Shown here one piece after another: positions 25,510 through 36,674 of a stretch of DNA of 64,000 nt (positions within the stretch are counted from its first letter, which is position 1; every line of letters begins with the position of its first letter). Source of the DNA: Wolfiporia cocos (Eukaryota; Basidiomycota; Agaricomycetes; Polyporales; Phaeolaceae); the NCBI GenBank assembly GCA_029448655.1, contig JACCLO010000014.1:992001-1056000 (forward strand), written 5' to 3'. The notes beneath the pieces are model-generated. The model was not told where the DNA came from, searched no databases, and saw only the letters and a program-made list of their open reading frames with translations. A program made the position numbers and the translations under genes.

Positions 25510-26966
25510 GGGCTTGGATCGCTGCTGTTGCTGGCTGCTCATATTTGTGCAGTGCAACAGTGGTCGTCGGTCTCAAGCTATGACCAATCTCAGAAGTTCC
25601 TACAAAATGTCTCAACCCAGGCATTGACGATATCCATCTCATATCTTAACGTCACCAGTCAGTATAGCTGCGACCTCTGTGATGCACATGAGCGTGCTGC
25701 TCGTGATATGCAGAGACAACAGCCGCAGCAGAGCTTCTGTGTCTCCATCTCCTCCCGGATTGCATCATGCTCGCGCATAACTCTTGCAGCTCGCTACTCG
25801 AACCGCGCCGCGCGCGGCACCTCGCGCACCGCGCCGCAAATCCTCACGCAGACGACTCGCCTAGTGTGAGAACGACGCGGAGGCTCGAGACCGCTACCGT
25901 CACCGTAGCCCACGCACGGACCGATAGCGCCGTACGCACACGAACGCCGCCCGCGCGGACGCCAGATAGCGAGCGGTTGCGTCGAACGTCAAAGTGTGGC
26001 ATGCGATGGCGAGCGCGGGAAGGAGGAGCGATCGGAGAGATAGAGACGTGGTATCGCGCAGCTCCGTCTCGCAATTGAGGGGAGCCGAGGCCAGCCTGTA
26101 GGGCCGCCAGGTGGTAATACGTGTACACCCTGGAACCGGGAAGCATGCACAATACCGGGGTTGGCATTTAGGGGTAAACGTCAGCAGTAAGACAGTATCA
26201 ACGTATCGACGGCCCGTTGCGAAACATGCGATGGCGAGCGCGTGAAGGTGAGACAGAGACTTACTATCGCGAGAGCTCGACTCACGATCCTAATTGAGGC
26301 TAGAGCGTAGCCTGGTTCAGTGAATCTACTAAATTAAATGGCCCTGGATCGGGGAACTAAATGAAGCGAACGATACCTGAGCTGAAGCGCTGACCTCTGG
26401 GAACGAATTGGCATTGACACTGACGGGACGCAATTCCAATCGTGGCACAGAGTATCAACAATCCGTCGATCGCAGGCTGAGACCGTCCCCCATTGTGAAT
26501 CAGGACAGGGCCATCAACGTCTGGTGAGAACAACGGAAAGCCAGAAGCGAACCAAAAACCGAACGTCGTCCTCCTTCCTGTCCCGATCGTGGCCGCCGCC
26601 GCCACAACGACGCGCCACACCAGCAAGCTTACACCGCAGCGCCCACGCCCTCTTCGGTCGTCGACGTACGAGCAGATATATTCCGGTATACGCTAACAAC
26701 ACAAGCCAGATTAAGCAATAATACACTGGACGCCAGCTTCGCAATAACGCAATAATGCAAGACAGTAGACACTAGATGACAACAGACGCTAGACTCTAGA
26801 TGCGTGGCGCAGACGGCACGCACGGCCGCCTGTGCGCGCAGGCGGCCGGTTTCCTTTGATTTCGCTTGTCCCGTTCCGTTTGTAGTCGGTGGTACGGTCG
26901 GTGGTACGGTCGGTCATGTCGGACGGGAGGATGAGGAGGAAGAGGGGAGGGGAGGGGCGGCGGGCC
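25510..26966. other. Intergenic, convergent gene ends with diverged repeat
   Basis: About 1.5 kb between the F-box gene and acetyl-CoA synthetase, whose 3' ends face each other. Open frames here are compositionally biased and show no domain. It includes a two-copy diverged repeat (listed separately) and a short GGTACGGTCGGT tandem near 26888-26914. Confidence 0.5.
25999..26365 (+). repeat. Two diverged direct copies, ~224-bp offset
   Basis: The segment beginning catgcgatggcgagcgcg near 26000 recurs near 26223. The similarity runs on in patches through gaga..tatcgcg..agctc, aattgagg and ccctgga.c.ggga for about 140 bp each. The copies are in the same orientation and clearly diverged, as in an old tandem duplication or two relics of one element. 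Confidence 0.6.
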
Positions 26967-29837
26967 TCACGCGGCGGCGACCTTCGCCTTGATGACGTCG
27001 ACGACGCTGGGGTCCGCGAGCGTGCTGAGATCGCCGAGCTGGTCCGCCTCGCCTGCGACGAGCTTGCGCATGATGCGGCGCATGATCTGGGGCGCGTCAG
27101 CACGGGCGCACGGCCAGGGTAGAGCGCGAGACGACGACGTACCTTTCCCGAGCGCGTCTTGGGCAGATCCGGGACGAGGTACACGCGCTTCGGCGCCGCG
27201 AATGGGCCGATCACCTTGCGCACCTGCAGCGTGAGCTCCTTTGTGAGCGCCGCCTCGTCGTTCGGGTCGAACGTGAACTCCCTGCGCACGCTCAGCCACG
27301 GCTCAGATAGGGTAAAGGGAAGGGTGGGACTCACGGCTTGAGCGTGACGAACGCGTACACGGCCTGACCGGTGAGCTCGTCTGCGGTGCCGACGACTGAG
27401 CGAAAAGGGATGCGTGAGTATGACGCGGGCGGACAGAGGGCAGGCAGGGACGCACCTGCGGTCTCGGCTACGCCCGCGTGCGTGATGAGTGCTGACTCGA
27501 TCTCCGCGGTCGAGAGACGGTGTCCGGATACGTTGATCACGTCTGCATCAGCGTCCGCCATTGTCGCATACCAGGATCACGCAATTTGGAATGGCAAAGC
27601 GCGGTCACCCGAAAATGGCAAAGCACGAATGGAATGGGCAAAGCGCAAGCAGAAACGAGGAGCACGGGGTGATGGTGGCGTATCAGGGCGATTTCAGGTC
27701 AGATCGTCGCGTCTACTAGCCAAGGCGAACGAACGCACCATCAACACGGCCTTTGATCCAAATGTACCCGTGCTCGTCACGCGCCGCGCCGTCGCCGGTG
27801 TAGAACATGCCTGGGTATGGCTGTGGATGAAGTGCACGTCAGTCTCTGCGCGCTAGGCGGGGCGGGGGCGGTCGGCTGACCTTCATGTACGTCTCGAGGT
27901 ACCTGCGCACCCACGCCGTCCGGATTGGTTTGACGTGCCAAGGGGCCCAGAAGACGCAGGAGCGCAGATACGGGGACAAGGCGGAGACGAATGCGAGACA
28001 CGAATCAATGAGCGGAAGAGCCGCGCAGAGTGCGCAAGGGGGACACGTACCGCTTGTGGTCCCCGTACACCGTGCGCGCGATCGACGGCCACGGCGTCTT
28101 GATCACGAGCACGCCCTCGACGTTCGTCCCCGAGATCTCCTGCGAGCGCCCGAGCGCGTCAGCGGACGCACGCAGCGGCGGTCAGACTCGCTTACCTCGC
28201 CCGTGACAGGGTCCAATATCGCGGGCTCGATCCCAAAGAACGGCACCGTCGCCGCGCCGGGCTTCGTCTCGATCGCGCCGGGGAACGGCGTGACGACGAT
28301 CGATCCCGTCTCCGTTTGCCTGCACGAGCACACGCGCATGAGCACCCTCCGCGCGCAAAGAAGCTAAAGCGGACACGCACCAGAACGTGTCAACGATCGC
28401 GCACTGCCCGCGGCCGACGTGCTCGTTGTACCAGTGCCATGCCTCGGGGTTGATCGGCTCGCCGACACTGCCGAGCACGCGCAGGCTGCTGAGGTCGTGC
28501 GGCGCGACATGGTGCGCGCCGAGCCGGCGCAGGAGGCGGATCGCCGTCGGCGCAGAGTAGAACTGCGTCAGCTGGTGCTTGTCCACCGTCTGCCAATAAC
28601 GCGCGGGCGTCGGGTACACGGGCGTCGACTCGAACACCGTCGTCGCGACGCCGTTCATAAGCGGCCCGTACACGATGTATCTGTAAAGCGCGGTGAGTCT
28701 CCCGGGGAGCGGGCGCGGGCGCGAGGACGCACGTGTGCCCAGTGATCCAACCGACGTCGGCCATGCACGCGAAGCGGTCGTCGGGGTGCACGTCAAAGAC
28801 GTACTTGACCGTCATCGCCGCGCAGAGGAGGTACCCCGCCGTCGTGTGCACGACGCCCTTCGGCTTGCCCGTCGATCCGGACGTCTGCGCCGTGTCAGCT
28901 CACGTGCGGCCGCGCAGGACGGAGGACTCACGTAGAGGATGAACAGCGGGTCCTCGGAGCTCATCACCTCCGGGGGGCAGTAGTTGGCGACCTTCTCCAC
29001 CTCCTCGTGCCACCAGTGGTCGCGCCCCTCCGTCCACGACACCTCGTTCCCCGTGCGGCGGAGGACGAGGAGGTGCTCGACCTCGGGGCACTCGCGCACC
29101 GCCGCGTCCGCGATCGCCTTGGTCGCGATTGCCTTGCCACCGCGGCGGCCCTCGTCGCTCGTGATGAGCACGCGCGAGCCGCAGTCGCGCACGCGGTCGC
29201 GCAGCGACTCAGCGGAGAACCCGGCGAACACGACCGAGTGCACCGCGCCGATGCGCGCGCACGCAAGGAAGGCGGCGACCGCGTGCCAGGTCATGGGCAG
29301 GTAGATGGACACGGTGTCGCCTCGCTTGATGCCGAGGGACTTGAGCACGTTCGCGACGGAGCAGACCTCGCGGAGCAGCTGCGCGTACGTGATCTCGCAG
29401 CCCTCGCCGGGCTCGTCGCCCTCGTAGATGATCGCGGTCTGGGCGGAATAAGGGAGCGAATTCGCAAGGATGCAGAACGCGCACCTTGTCCGGGTGCTTG
29501 AACGCCCAGCGGTCGACGCAGTTGTAGGACGCGTTCAGGCCGCCCTCAGGGAACCAGACGATGTCGCCCGTCTCGAACCCGCCAGCGCGCACGGTATGGA
29601 AGGGGCGGTCCCAGGAGATGGTCTCGCGCGCCATCTTGGCCCACCATTTGTCGCTCTCGTGGCCGAGCGTCTGCGCGTGCAGCGACCTGACGGGGGTGAA
29701 TATTTTGGGCGGCTACGGACAGGGCGGGCGGCTCACCGGTAGGCGTCGATGTGGGGGCCGACGTGGGGCGTCTTGTCGCCGTTGGCGAGGCGGGGCGCAA
29801 TGGGATGGGTGGGGACGGGCTCTGCGCTGTCAGACAT
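26967..29837 (-). CDS. ACS1: Acetyl-CoA synthetase, AMP-forming
   Basis: Makes acetyl-CoA from acetate, ATP and CoA; needed for acetate use and, in fungi, for nuclear acetyl-CoA. Start ATG at 29835-29837 ([17 protein letters not shown]). The N-terminal domain contains [13 protein letters not shown] and [10 protein letters not shown]. The adenylate-forming core carries [18 protein letters not shown] (split by an intron), [20 protein letters not shown] and IVDTFWQTETGS. The flexible hinge region reads [20 protein letters not shown] then [17 protein letters not shown], and the C-terminus has PKTRSGKIMRR, in which the conserved lysine is the acetylation and catalytic site. It ends KAKVAAA at 26967. 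Around eight exons; every signature residue I looked for is present. Very GC-rich third positions suggest high expression. Confidence 0.95.
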
Positions 29838-31747
29838 GGTGAGGAGGCGGGCTGAGGGGCGACTGGGCGAGCGCGGACTATATACGAGGCCAGGCGATCA
29901 CGCGATTGGCGGGGACCAATCAGGGCGGGCGCCTTCCCCAGCGGATGGTGCGCCCTAGCGTCTGTCACCAGAGGCACAGAAGCACTGCCAGCGCGCTTCG
30001 CATGGCGTCGCATCTTGCGCTTCTGAATCTTCTGCGTTTCCGGCTACGTCACTTCCCGTCCCGGATGCCAGCTCGCAGTCGCTGCACGGCCACGTCCCTC
30101 TGCACGCTGCTCACGGTCTCGCTCCAGTGCCCCGCACGCTACCGGCATCCTCCGCCCCGCACCCCGCACCGCGCGCGCTAGTGCAGGTCACCGGTCACCC
30201 ATAATGCGCGTGACACGCTCTGCGGGCGCACGAGGGGGGTAGAGTGTCGAGGGGAGATGAGGGGACGGAACGCAATACAGAGTGCAGGCATGGTTGTCTG
30301 GAGGACGGACGAAGGGCTGAAAATGGGGATCGCCCAACGGTGCGCATAGAAGCGCCACAGCGGCGATAGCGCCGCTTTGGGAGCATCACCCAACAGGCAC
30401 TGCTGCGAACATGCTCCTTGGTAATCAACGTCGGCGACTAATACATCACCAAGTGAGAGTCTTCCGAGTTGGCGTGCGCACTCGAACATGTCATACCAAA
30501 GCCCAGCGGCACGAGCACCAGAGCGCGGACAGGGCATCGTATATGCATCCACCGGTGGCGAAGCACGCAAACGTTCGTTATGCAAGGGAAAATGCAGGGA
30601 AAGCAGGTCGCCCATAACGTAATGCGAGAGACCCGACGCAAACAACGCGTATCAAATAGACTCGACCAATAAACTATACAACTAATTGTGCTTACCTACC
30701 CGGGCGTGATCGTCCTGCTCCTCTTGAGGAGATGGCGCGCGTCGCCTCGTTAATACTCAGAGTCAAGCTAGATACGAGAAAAGCGGGGGAGAAGATGCAA
30801 TGCGTCTTGCAAGACTCGGCTTTCAAGGTATTCGAAACACAAGGTTCGAGAGCCGATCGAAGTGCGACAGGATACAAAGTATGACGAAAGTGTGACGCGC
30901 AGTGAAGGTGTTGCCAGATCTAGCAAGAGACTTGCCATAACAATACAGTAGCTCGAGTGAAGAAGCGTCATCAGCACAGGCGCGTCTACTGCGCTTTTAG
31001 ATGTGCTCGGACGCGATCGGCTGATCACCTTATTTACATCTCGCCGCCCTCGAGCTCCGCGGGACGTCTGGATCGCCAACAGTTCCACGTCACGTCAGTT
31101 GGCAGGGAATAGCAAGCTTACATAAATCTATATTGAGGTAGCGACAATTCTGCTACGGTTGCTGCTATTACATAGATGGTTAGAGTGTCATATGCGTTAT
31201 GTACTTGTGGCGTTCACGGCATCAATATCGAGCGGAGGAGCATACATAATACACTGACAGTGTGGAGCGTCTTGACACATGGCTTGAGGCAGGACGTTTG
31301 AACTAATCAGTAATCCCCGCGGACGATCATCTTCTTACTCGCAATTAGCACCTCGCGCTACACATCCACTACTGACGTAGCGGGAATAGTACATGGAAGT
31401 GGCGAGCATGAGTATGTGTTAGACGACAATATGATATTGGGAAATGAGATGGAATTCATCCACTTCTCATCAAGTCAATGGAAGATGGAACTCATAGTTC
31501 CGATCCGGGCGTGGGGGTCCTGTGCAGAAGGTGGGCTTGGTGGTACCACCTATCGGAGCATTTTGCACGCATCAATTTGAGCAAAATGCATACCAAAGCA
31601 TGCATGCATGCTGAAGCATGAGCGCTGCTCGCTCTTTGTGATATCCCTACCGTTTCATATATATCGTATTCATAGTATAATATGAACCCGTATCTAGACG
31701 CAGTGTTTTGACTAGATATTATTACAATCAATAGTCTTGGCCACGAT
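29838..31747. other. Intergenic, repeat-bearing
   Basis: About 1.9 kb with the promoter of acetyl-CoA synthetase at its left edge and one copy of a dispersed repeat (30122-30214). Several short frames (30178-30645 minus, 30768-31088 minus) show no domain. Nothing else was recognised. Confidence 0.45.
30122..30214 (+). repeat. Dispersed repeat, copy 1
   Basis: Contains cacgctaccggca, ccccgcaccccgcaccgcgc and cccataatgcgcgt in this order. The same order recurs at 32768-32872 in the same orientation with scattered differences. The two copies bracket the truncated DUF2461 copy. Confidence 0.75.
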
Positions 31748-32390
31748 GCCTGACACGACGCGTCCCTCCACGCTCCGATCTTCCAACCACTGCCTCGCCC
31801 ACGCACGACACCGCCCTCAAGCAGTAGTACTATGTAGTGCCTCCGCAATCCGAGATCACCCCTCGCTCGCCGCCAGAGCGCCAGCCCACAGCCGCCGCCA
31901 GCCGGCCCATCACCACCACGGCGTCCCAGCCGGGCGCAACGCGGACCCGGCGGTCGAGGCACTTCCCTGTGGAGCCCGCACGCGAGCCCGATCACGGCGA
32001 TGTGGAGAATGACCGTGTGGGTGGCGAGGACGCCGTGAGCGAATGCGAGGAAGAGGACAAGGACGACACGCGCTCCCGGCAAAGCGACGCGCTCGACGAT
32101 GACGAGGACTACGGTCGCGCTGCGCGGTCGACCCACAGGTGCAAGCGCGCCGCGTCTCCCTCCGCGGCCTCGGGTGCGCCTTCTCTCTGCTTCTCTGGAC
32201 GCTGGGCGCTGGGCGCGTGCGGGCTGACCGCTGACCGCTGGCGGCAGACACGCCGGAGCGCATCTCGAGGAACACGCTTGACCGGTTGCAGAGGCCCGAG
32301 TGCAACGACCGGCTCTCTCTCGAGCTCACGATCAAATTTTGATTTTTGCTCATGTGCCGCATCAGCTTCAAGCTGCACGGTAATATGTCT
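31748..32390 (+). pseudogene. Truncated duplicate of the DUF2461 gene
   Basis: Matches the 5' part of the intact gene at 33699 in the same order. It shares ATRTRRSRHFP, HGDVENDRVGGEDA (intact copy: HGGEDEAEDGRVGGEDA), SDALDDDEDYGR and KRAAS. The next block, coding on the intact copy for RISRNTLDFLAQLQRPECND, is recognisable at about 32250-32315 (gagcgcatctcgaggaacac and cagaggcccgagtgcaacga). Similarity stops after tcaagctgcacggt at about 32390. The Lys/Arg-rich and acid-rich middle is shortened, the exon 2 frame runs into a different ending, and the whole catalytic-like C-terminal half is absent. So it is a partial duplication that has decayed; transcription is possible but a functional product is unlikely. 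Confidence 0.8.
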
Positions 32391-33174
32391 AGCCCACCCT
32401 TAACGGTGCTGTCTTCTGCCGTCGCCTGGATTCCGAGCGCTTCGAACGGCGTCGCATCTCCCATCCCACTTCTGGGACGTAATCCGCGCTTTGTGCCGTG
32501 TCCCTACTGTCGCGTCTCCGGCCAACTCGGTTCCCGTACCGGCTCGGCTCATGGATGCCCGCAGACTGCAGTCGTCCACCATCGCACCGTCGATCCAAGG
32601 CCTCTTCACACAAACGGAATGCCTGCGCTTCGGATGCCCGCGCTTGTCATTCATTAGAAGAGCGCACGGCCACTCGAGTCGCCGGTGCCGTGTCCCTCAG
32701 CCATGCACACACACACACTCGGACGGACGACGGATGAGCGGCGCTCCTCCTCCTAGCCCCAGGTGAGCTCCATACCCCACACGCTACCGGCAACCTCTGC
32801 CCCGCACCCCGCACCGCGCGCACTAGTACTTATTGGTGCAAGGCACCGGACATCCCATAATGCGCGTACGATCACCGGACCGAGGCCACGCGCACGCCCG
32901 CCCCACCCGCCCCTTAATGGAGTGCGTCTTGGTGCGTGAAGGTGTCGGCCAAACATTACTTTCCGGCTGCGTAGCGGCCCTCTGTCAGCGGCGAGCATGG
33001 CGGCGAGGTGAGTAGTGCGAAGGGGGATGACGAGGGCTGGTTGGTGGCTTGCAGCTGGTATGTCGGCTAGTGTTTGGCCTGCTTTCTGCTCATTCCTGTT
33101 CCATTGCTGCACTCCTTTCCTCGCCATCGGCTTCCTACTACCATCTGCGCGCCAGGATACGCAGGAGGCAGAGG
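32391..33174. other. Intergenic with repeat copy 2
   Basis: Holds copy 2 of the dispersed repeat (32768-32872) and otherwise short frames without any recognised domain. Confidence 0.5.
32768..32872 (+). repeat. Dispersed repeat, copy 2
   Basis: Same element as 30122-30214. It differs by an 11-nt insert (tacttattggt) after the gcgcgcactag block and by scattered substitutions. Confidence 0.75.
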
Positions 33175-33558
33175 CTACGATCTTACCGTATCTGCTGGTG
33201 GTGTATTTAGTGCGGCTACTTCGTCCCTTTCAAGGCCTTCAACACGCAAGCTGGATAGAGGGATATATTTGACAGGACGCGACTCAAAGCCAGCATAGTG
33301 ACAGATGAAGCAGGAAGTGGAAGGAGTCGCTGATGCAGGGGAACGACAGCGTACAACTGAGACTACGACATTCGATGCGACGGGCAGAGGATTTACCACA
33401 ACTGCATAAATGAGCAGTGCTTGACAGAGCTGCCTTGGGAGTATGATCGGCACGACCACCAAGCCTAAAGCTGCCGCGAATATTATCTTTTGCAATGAAG
33501 GTATAGCGACTGATCGTTCTTGCGGCGAGTGACGGTTTTTCGGGCTGGCTTGCACCAT
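33175..33558 (-). CDS. Possible small membrane protein, unproven
   Basis: An ATG at 33556-33558 opens a 127-residue frame, MVQASPKNRHSPQERS..., with a long hydrophobic stretch (IIFAAALGLVVVPIILP, then ALLIYAVVVNPLPVASNVVV) and a polar Cys-containing tail. It lies next to the DUF2461 gene, divergent from it by about 140 bp. I do not recognise the family and the frame also continues upstream as a shadow of the neighbouring gene, so the call rests only on the hydrophobic pattern. Confidence 0.25.
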   Translation of the reverse strand: MVQASPKNRHSPQERSVAIPSLQKIIFAAALGLVVVPIILPRQLCQALLIYAVVVNPLPVASNVVVSVVRCRSPASATPSTSCFICHYAGFESRPVKYIPLSSLRVEGLERDEVAALNTPPADTVRS

Positions 33559-33698
33559 TTGGACTTGTCTAAGCGTAGCGGTGCTGCGGTATGACGCGTG
33601 ACGCGACGCGTCTGAATCTGTCACGCAGCTCCCAGCCCACGCGTTGATCCTGATCCTGTCCAACTTCGCACTGCCAGTACATCCGCGAACAACTCGAG

Positions 33699-35712
33699 AT
33701 GGCCCCGCGCTCCCACCCAAAGCGCCAGTCCACAAATGCCGCGAGCCGGCCCACCGCCACGGCGCCTCAGCCCCGCGCGACGCGGACCCGGAGGTCAAGG
33801 CACTTCCCTGCACACGAGTCCGATCACGGCGGCGAGGACGAGGCGGAGGATGGCCGCGTGGGCGGCGAGGACGCGGCGAGCGAATACGAGGAGGACGCGC
33901 GCTCCCTGCATAGCGACGCGCTCGACGACGACGACGACTATGGCCGTCCCGCGGGGTCCGTCCGCAAGCGCAAGCGTGCCGCGTCCTCTGCCTCCCCGGC
34001 GAAGCGCGGTGCAAGGGCGAAAGGAGAGGCGTCTCCGCTGCCGACGGGCAGGGCGGGCAGGTCCGCGGCCTCGCCCGCAAAGGGGAAGGCGAAGGCGTCG
34101 CCGAGGAAGAAGCGCCGTGCCCGCGCTGAGAGCGAGGACGAGAGCGAGGATGCGCTCGACCTCAAGGATGGGCAAGAGGTCGTCGGCGTCGTCATTCAGG
34201 CGCCGAAGACGGGGAGAGGTGCGCCGTTTCTGCTTCTTCTTCTCTGGACGCGCTGGGCTGATCGCCGGCGACAGTCCCGCCGGGACGCATCTCGCGCAAC
34301 ACGCTCGACTTTCTGGCGCAGCTGCAGAGGCCCGAGTGCAACGACCGCGAGTGGTGCGTGTGCTCCCTTTCTCGCATTAGTTTGTGCTCATGTGGCGTGC
34401 CAGGTTCAAGCTGCACGGTACGTCACTAAGTACACAACCTTGGTCGTCGGTGCTCAGCGGCGCGCGCACACAGAGCCGGTGTACCGCCTCGCAGAATCTG
34501 AATGGAAGGCATTCGTCGACGAGTTCACGCCGCGCCTCGTCGACGCGGACCCGCAGATCCCGCACCTCCCCGCCCGGGACGTGATCCACCGCATCTACCG
34601 CGACGTGCGTCCCGCGCGGTGGAATTAGACGGCTGCGCGAACTGACTCGACGATGCAGGTGCGCTTCAGCAACGACAAGACGCCGTACAAGACCGGATTC
34701 TCCGCCAGCTTCTCGCGGAGCGGGCGGAAGGGGATCTTTGCGCACTGTGCGTTGCGTCGGCGCTGGCTGTTGCACAGTCGAGTTTGCTGACGGGATCGCG
34801 TCTGTGTTTGTTGGCGGTGATGCGGATGCGAGCGTAGATCATATGTCAGTGTCCTTTCGCGCGTGTGCGTCGTGACGATCGCTCATCCGGCCGCGATTCA
34901 CGATTGCAGTGCCAGTGCGTCTCACGTTTAGGGGAGCTTTCAGGCGCTGACACACAGCGCGGACAGTCAAGCCGGGCAATGAGAGCCTCATCGCCGCGGG
35001 CGCGTGGTGCCCGGGCAAGAACGAGCTCGCGACCATCCGGTGCGCTCTCCCACTCACGCTCCACCACGAGCCGCACGCTGACGCGGGCGGCCCGCAGGAG
35101 CAACCTCCTCCGCTCGTCCGCGCGCCTGCGGCGGATCATCGCCGCGCCCGAGTTCGTGCGCTTCTTTGGCGAGCCGCGCCCCCGTCCGGGCGGCGCGCGG
35201 CAGAGCCTGTTTGGCCGCGAGGACGAGCTCAAGGTCGCGCCCAAGGGAATTGACAAGACGCACCCGTGCGCGCGCCTGCTCTCCGTGCGGTGTGCGGTGC
35301 TGACAGGACGTCTGTGCACAGGGACATCGATCTGCTCAAGTGCCGCTCGTTTGCGGTCATACACCAGTACGGCTCTCTTCTGGTTGGCGGATAGAGGATG
35401 GCTGATGGGTGTCCGTGTGCAGGTTCGCGGATAGCGAGGTGCTGGAGCCCGACTTTGTGGAAAAGCTGATTGAGGTTGTACGCGTGACGCGGCCTTTCGT
35501 GCGTTGGTGAGTCGGCCCCTTGTTCGCTGTTGATACATCGGGCTGATGGTCGTGTGCGTGATAGCTTGAACGACTTGATGACGTTGCAGGATGGTGGGAG
35601 TGATGACGACGACGAGGACGGGGACGAGGACGGGGACGAGGGCGGGGACGAGGGCGGGGACGAGGGCGGGGACGAGGATGGGGATGAGAATGAGGCTGAG
35701 GAGGATGATTAG
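33699..35712 (+). CDS. DUF2461 domain protein with basic N-terminus and acidic tail
   Basis: Starts at the ATG at 33699 (MAPRSHPKRQSTNAASRP). The first ~165 residues are disordered, alternating acidic (SDALDDDDDYGRPAG) and basic (KKRRAR) blocks like a nuclear targeting and chromatin-contact region. The DUF2461 domain follows over several short exons: FLAQLQRPECNDREWF, EPVYRLAESEWKAFVDEF, the signature RIYRDVRFSNDKTPYKTGF, SASFSRSGRKGIFAHY, then KPGNESLIAAGAWCPGKNEL. The end is a Glu/Asp/Gly repeat tail. DUF2461 (TIGR02453) proteins occur in bacteria and fungi and have no assigned reaction. The RIYRD..F..DKTPYKT core is intact. A decayed partial copy lies 1.3 kb upstream. Confidence 0.88.
35611..35690 (+). 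repeat. Coding minisatellite, GACGAGG(A/G)CGGG units
   Basis: About six imperfect 12-bp units (gacgaggacggg, gacgagggcggg) in frame at the end of the DUF2461 gene, coding for a D-E-D/G-G repeat. Being a multiple of three, unit gain or loss changes tail length without frameshift. Confidence 0.8.
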
Positions 35713-36674
35713 TCTGTGTTGTGCGTGTTCCATTTTCTCGACGTTCTGCGTTCGACTACCACCGTTGGCCAGATGTATAATATCAACGTTCTGCAATTTA
35801 ACACTTTGTGCTCTACAGTCCCTTCTCACTTGTTGGTCAATGGTCGTGTAAACCAGCAGCTGTGCGGCATCGGTTAGTAACAAGTGTCAATGTATCGGCC
35901 GATACGGTGACCAAGGGGTGGTCTCGTACCCAGACCTGTACGACTCGCACCCCACCACCGCAGTCTCTAACATTCATTTTTTCGCTACTGTAGTACCTCT
36001 CCCCGTACATGTGACATACATTATCGCTAATGGAGAAGGATGATTACACTTTATCTTCCTCAATCAATACTATCTGCTCAAAGTTATATTCAACAGTACC
36101 GATATTTGCTGCGTCAGTTATACTCTTGCCTGCACATCCTCAACTATGTCCTCATCATGATGGCCTCGACATCTATTTATCTGACCCCGGCTAAGTATCT
36201 TCATCACCGGAGAATAGCTGCTGTGTTTGATGCTGCCTACGCCATCCGGGATGGGTGGCATACATATGCGCTGGACTTCAGAACTGTAGTAATGGGGTGT
36301 CTCGGTTCAACTGGCCCAGACCTGTTAGAGACTGCGGTGGTGGGGTGCGAGTCGTACGGGTATGGGTACGAGACTAGGAAGGGGCCGTGTCGAATGCAAA
36401 GTGCCAAATGCAAAATCGCAAAGTGCGGATCGTTGACCGGATACGTCTGGCCGACTGTAGTCTACATTTGGATGTACCTGAGTTGTACATTAGTGTATTA
36501 TGCGGCTTGATTTGTCTACCTGCAGACGATGTCTGGCGAGCGGACCACGTCTGCGGTCATCGTCAAAGGCGGCGTCGCATGCACATTGTCGGACATCATG
36601 CTCGATGAATATGGTTGCTAGCAACATACAGTTCCGCAGTCTAATGGAATGCCCGCAGTTTGTCTCGCATGGGA
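35713..36674. other. Intergenic, foldback element
   Basis: About 960 bp; the main content is the inverted repeat at 35921-36374. Short frames inside it have no domain. Confidence 0.5.
35921..36374. mobile_element. Foldback/MITE-like element with 51-bp inverted arms
   Basis: 35921-35971 and 36324-36374 are reverse complements over 51 bp with two mismatches; the arms begin gtctcgtaccca and end gcagtctctaac. They enclose 352 bp of unrelated, AT-richer DNA without a coding sequence. The shape suits a non-autonomous DNA element or a hairpin-forming transcript. I could not define a target-site duplication, and no matching transposase is in the window. Confidence 0.6.

Noticed and set aside
26989..29501. 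Many long plus-strand frames across the acetyl-CoA synthetase region
   Set aside because: Mirror frames of strongly GC3-biased exons; none has a domain.
33175..34080. 301-codon minus frame over the DUF2461 start
   Set aside because: The part above 33558 is an Arg/Pro-rich antisense shadow of the DUF2461 exon; only the lower part was kept as a weak candidate.
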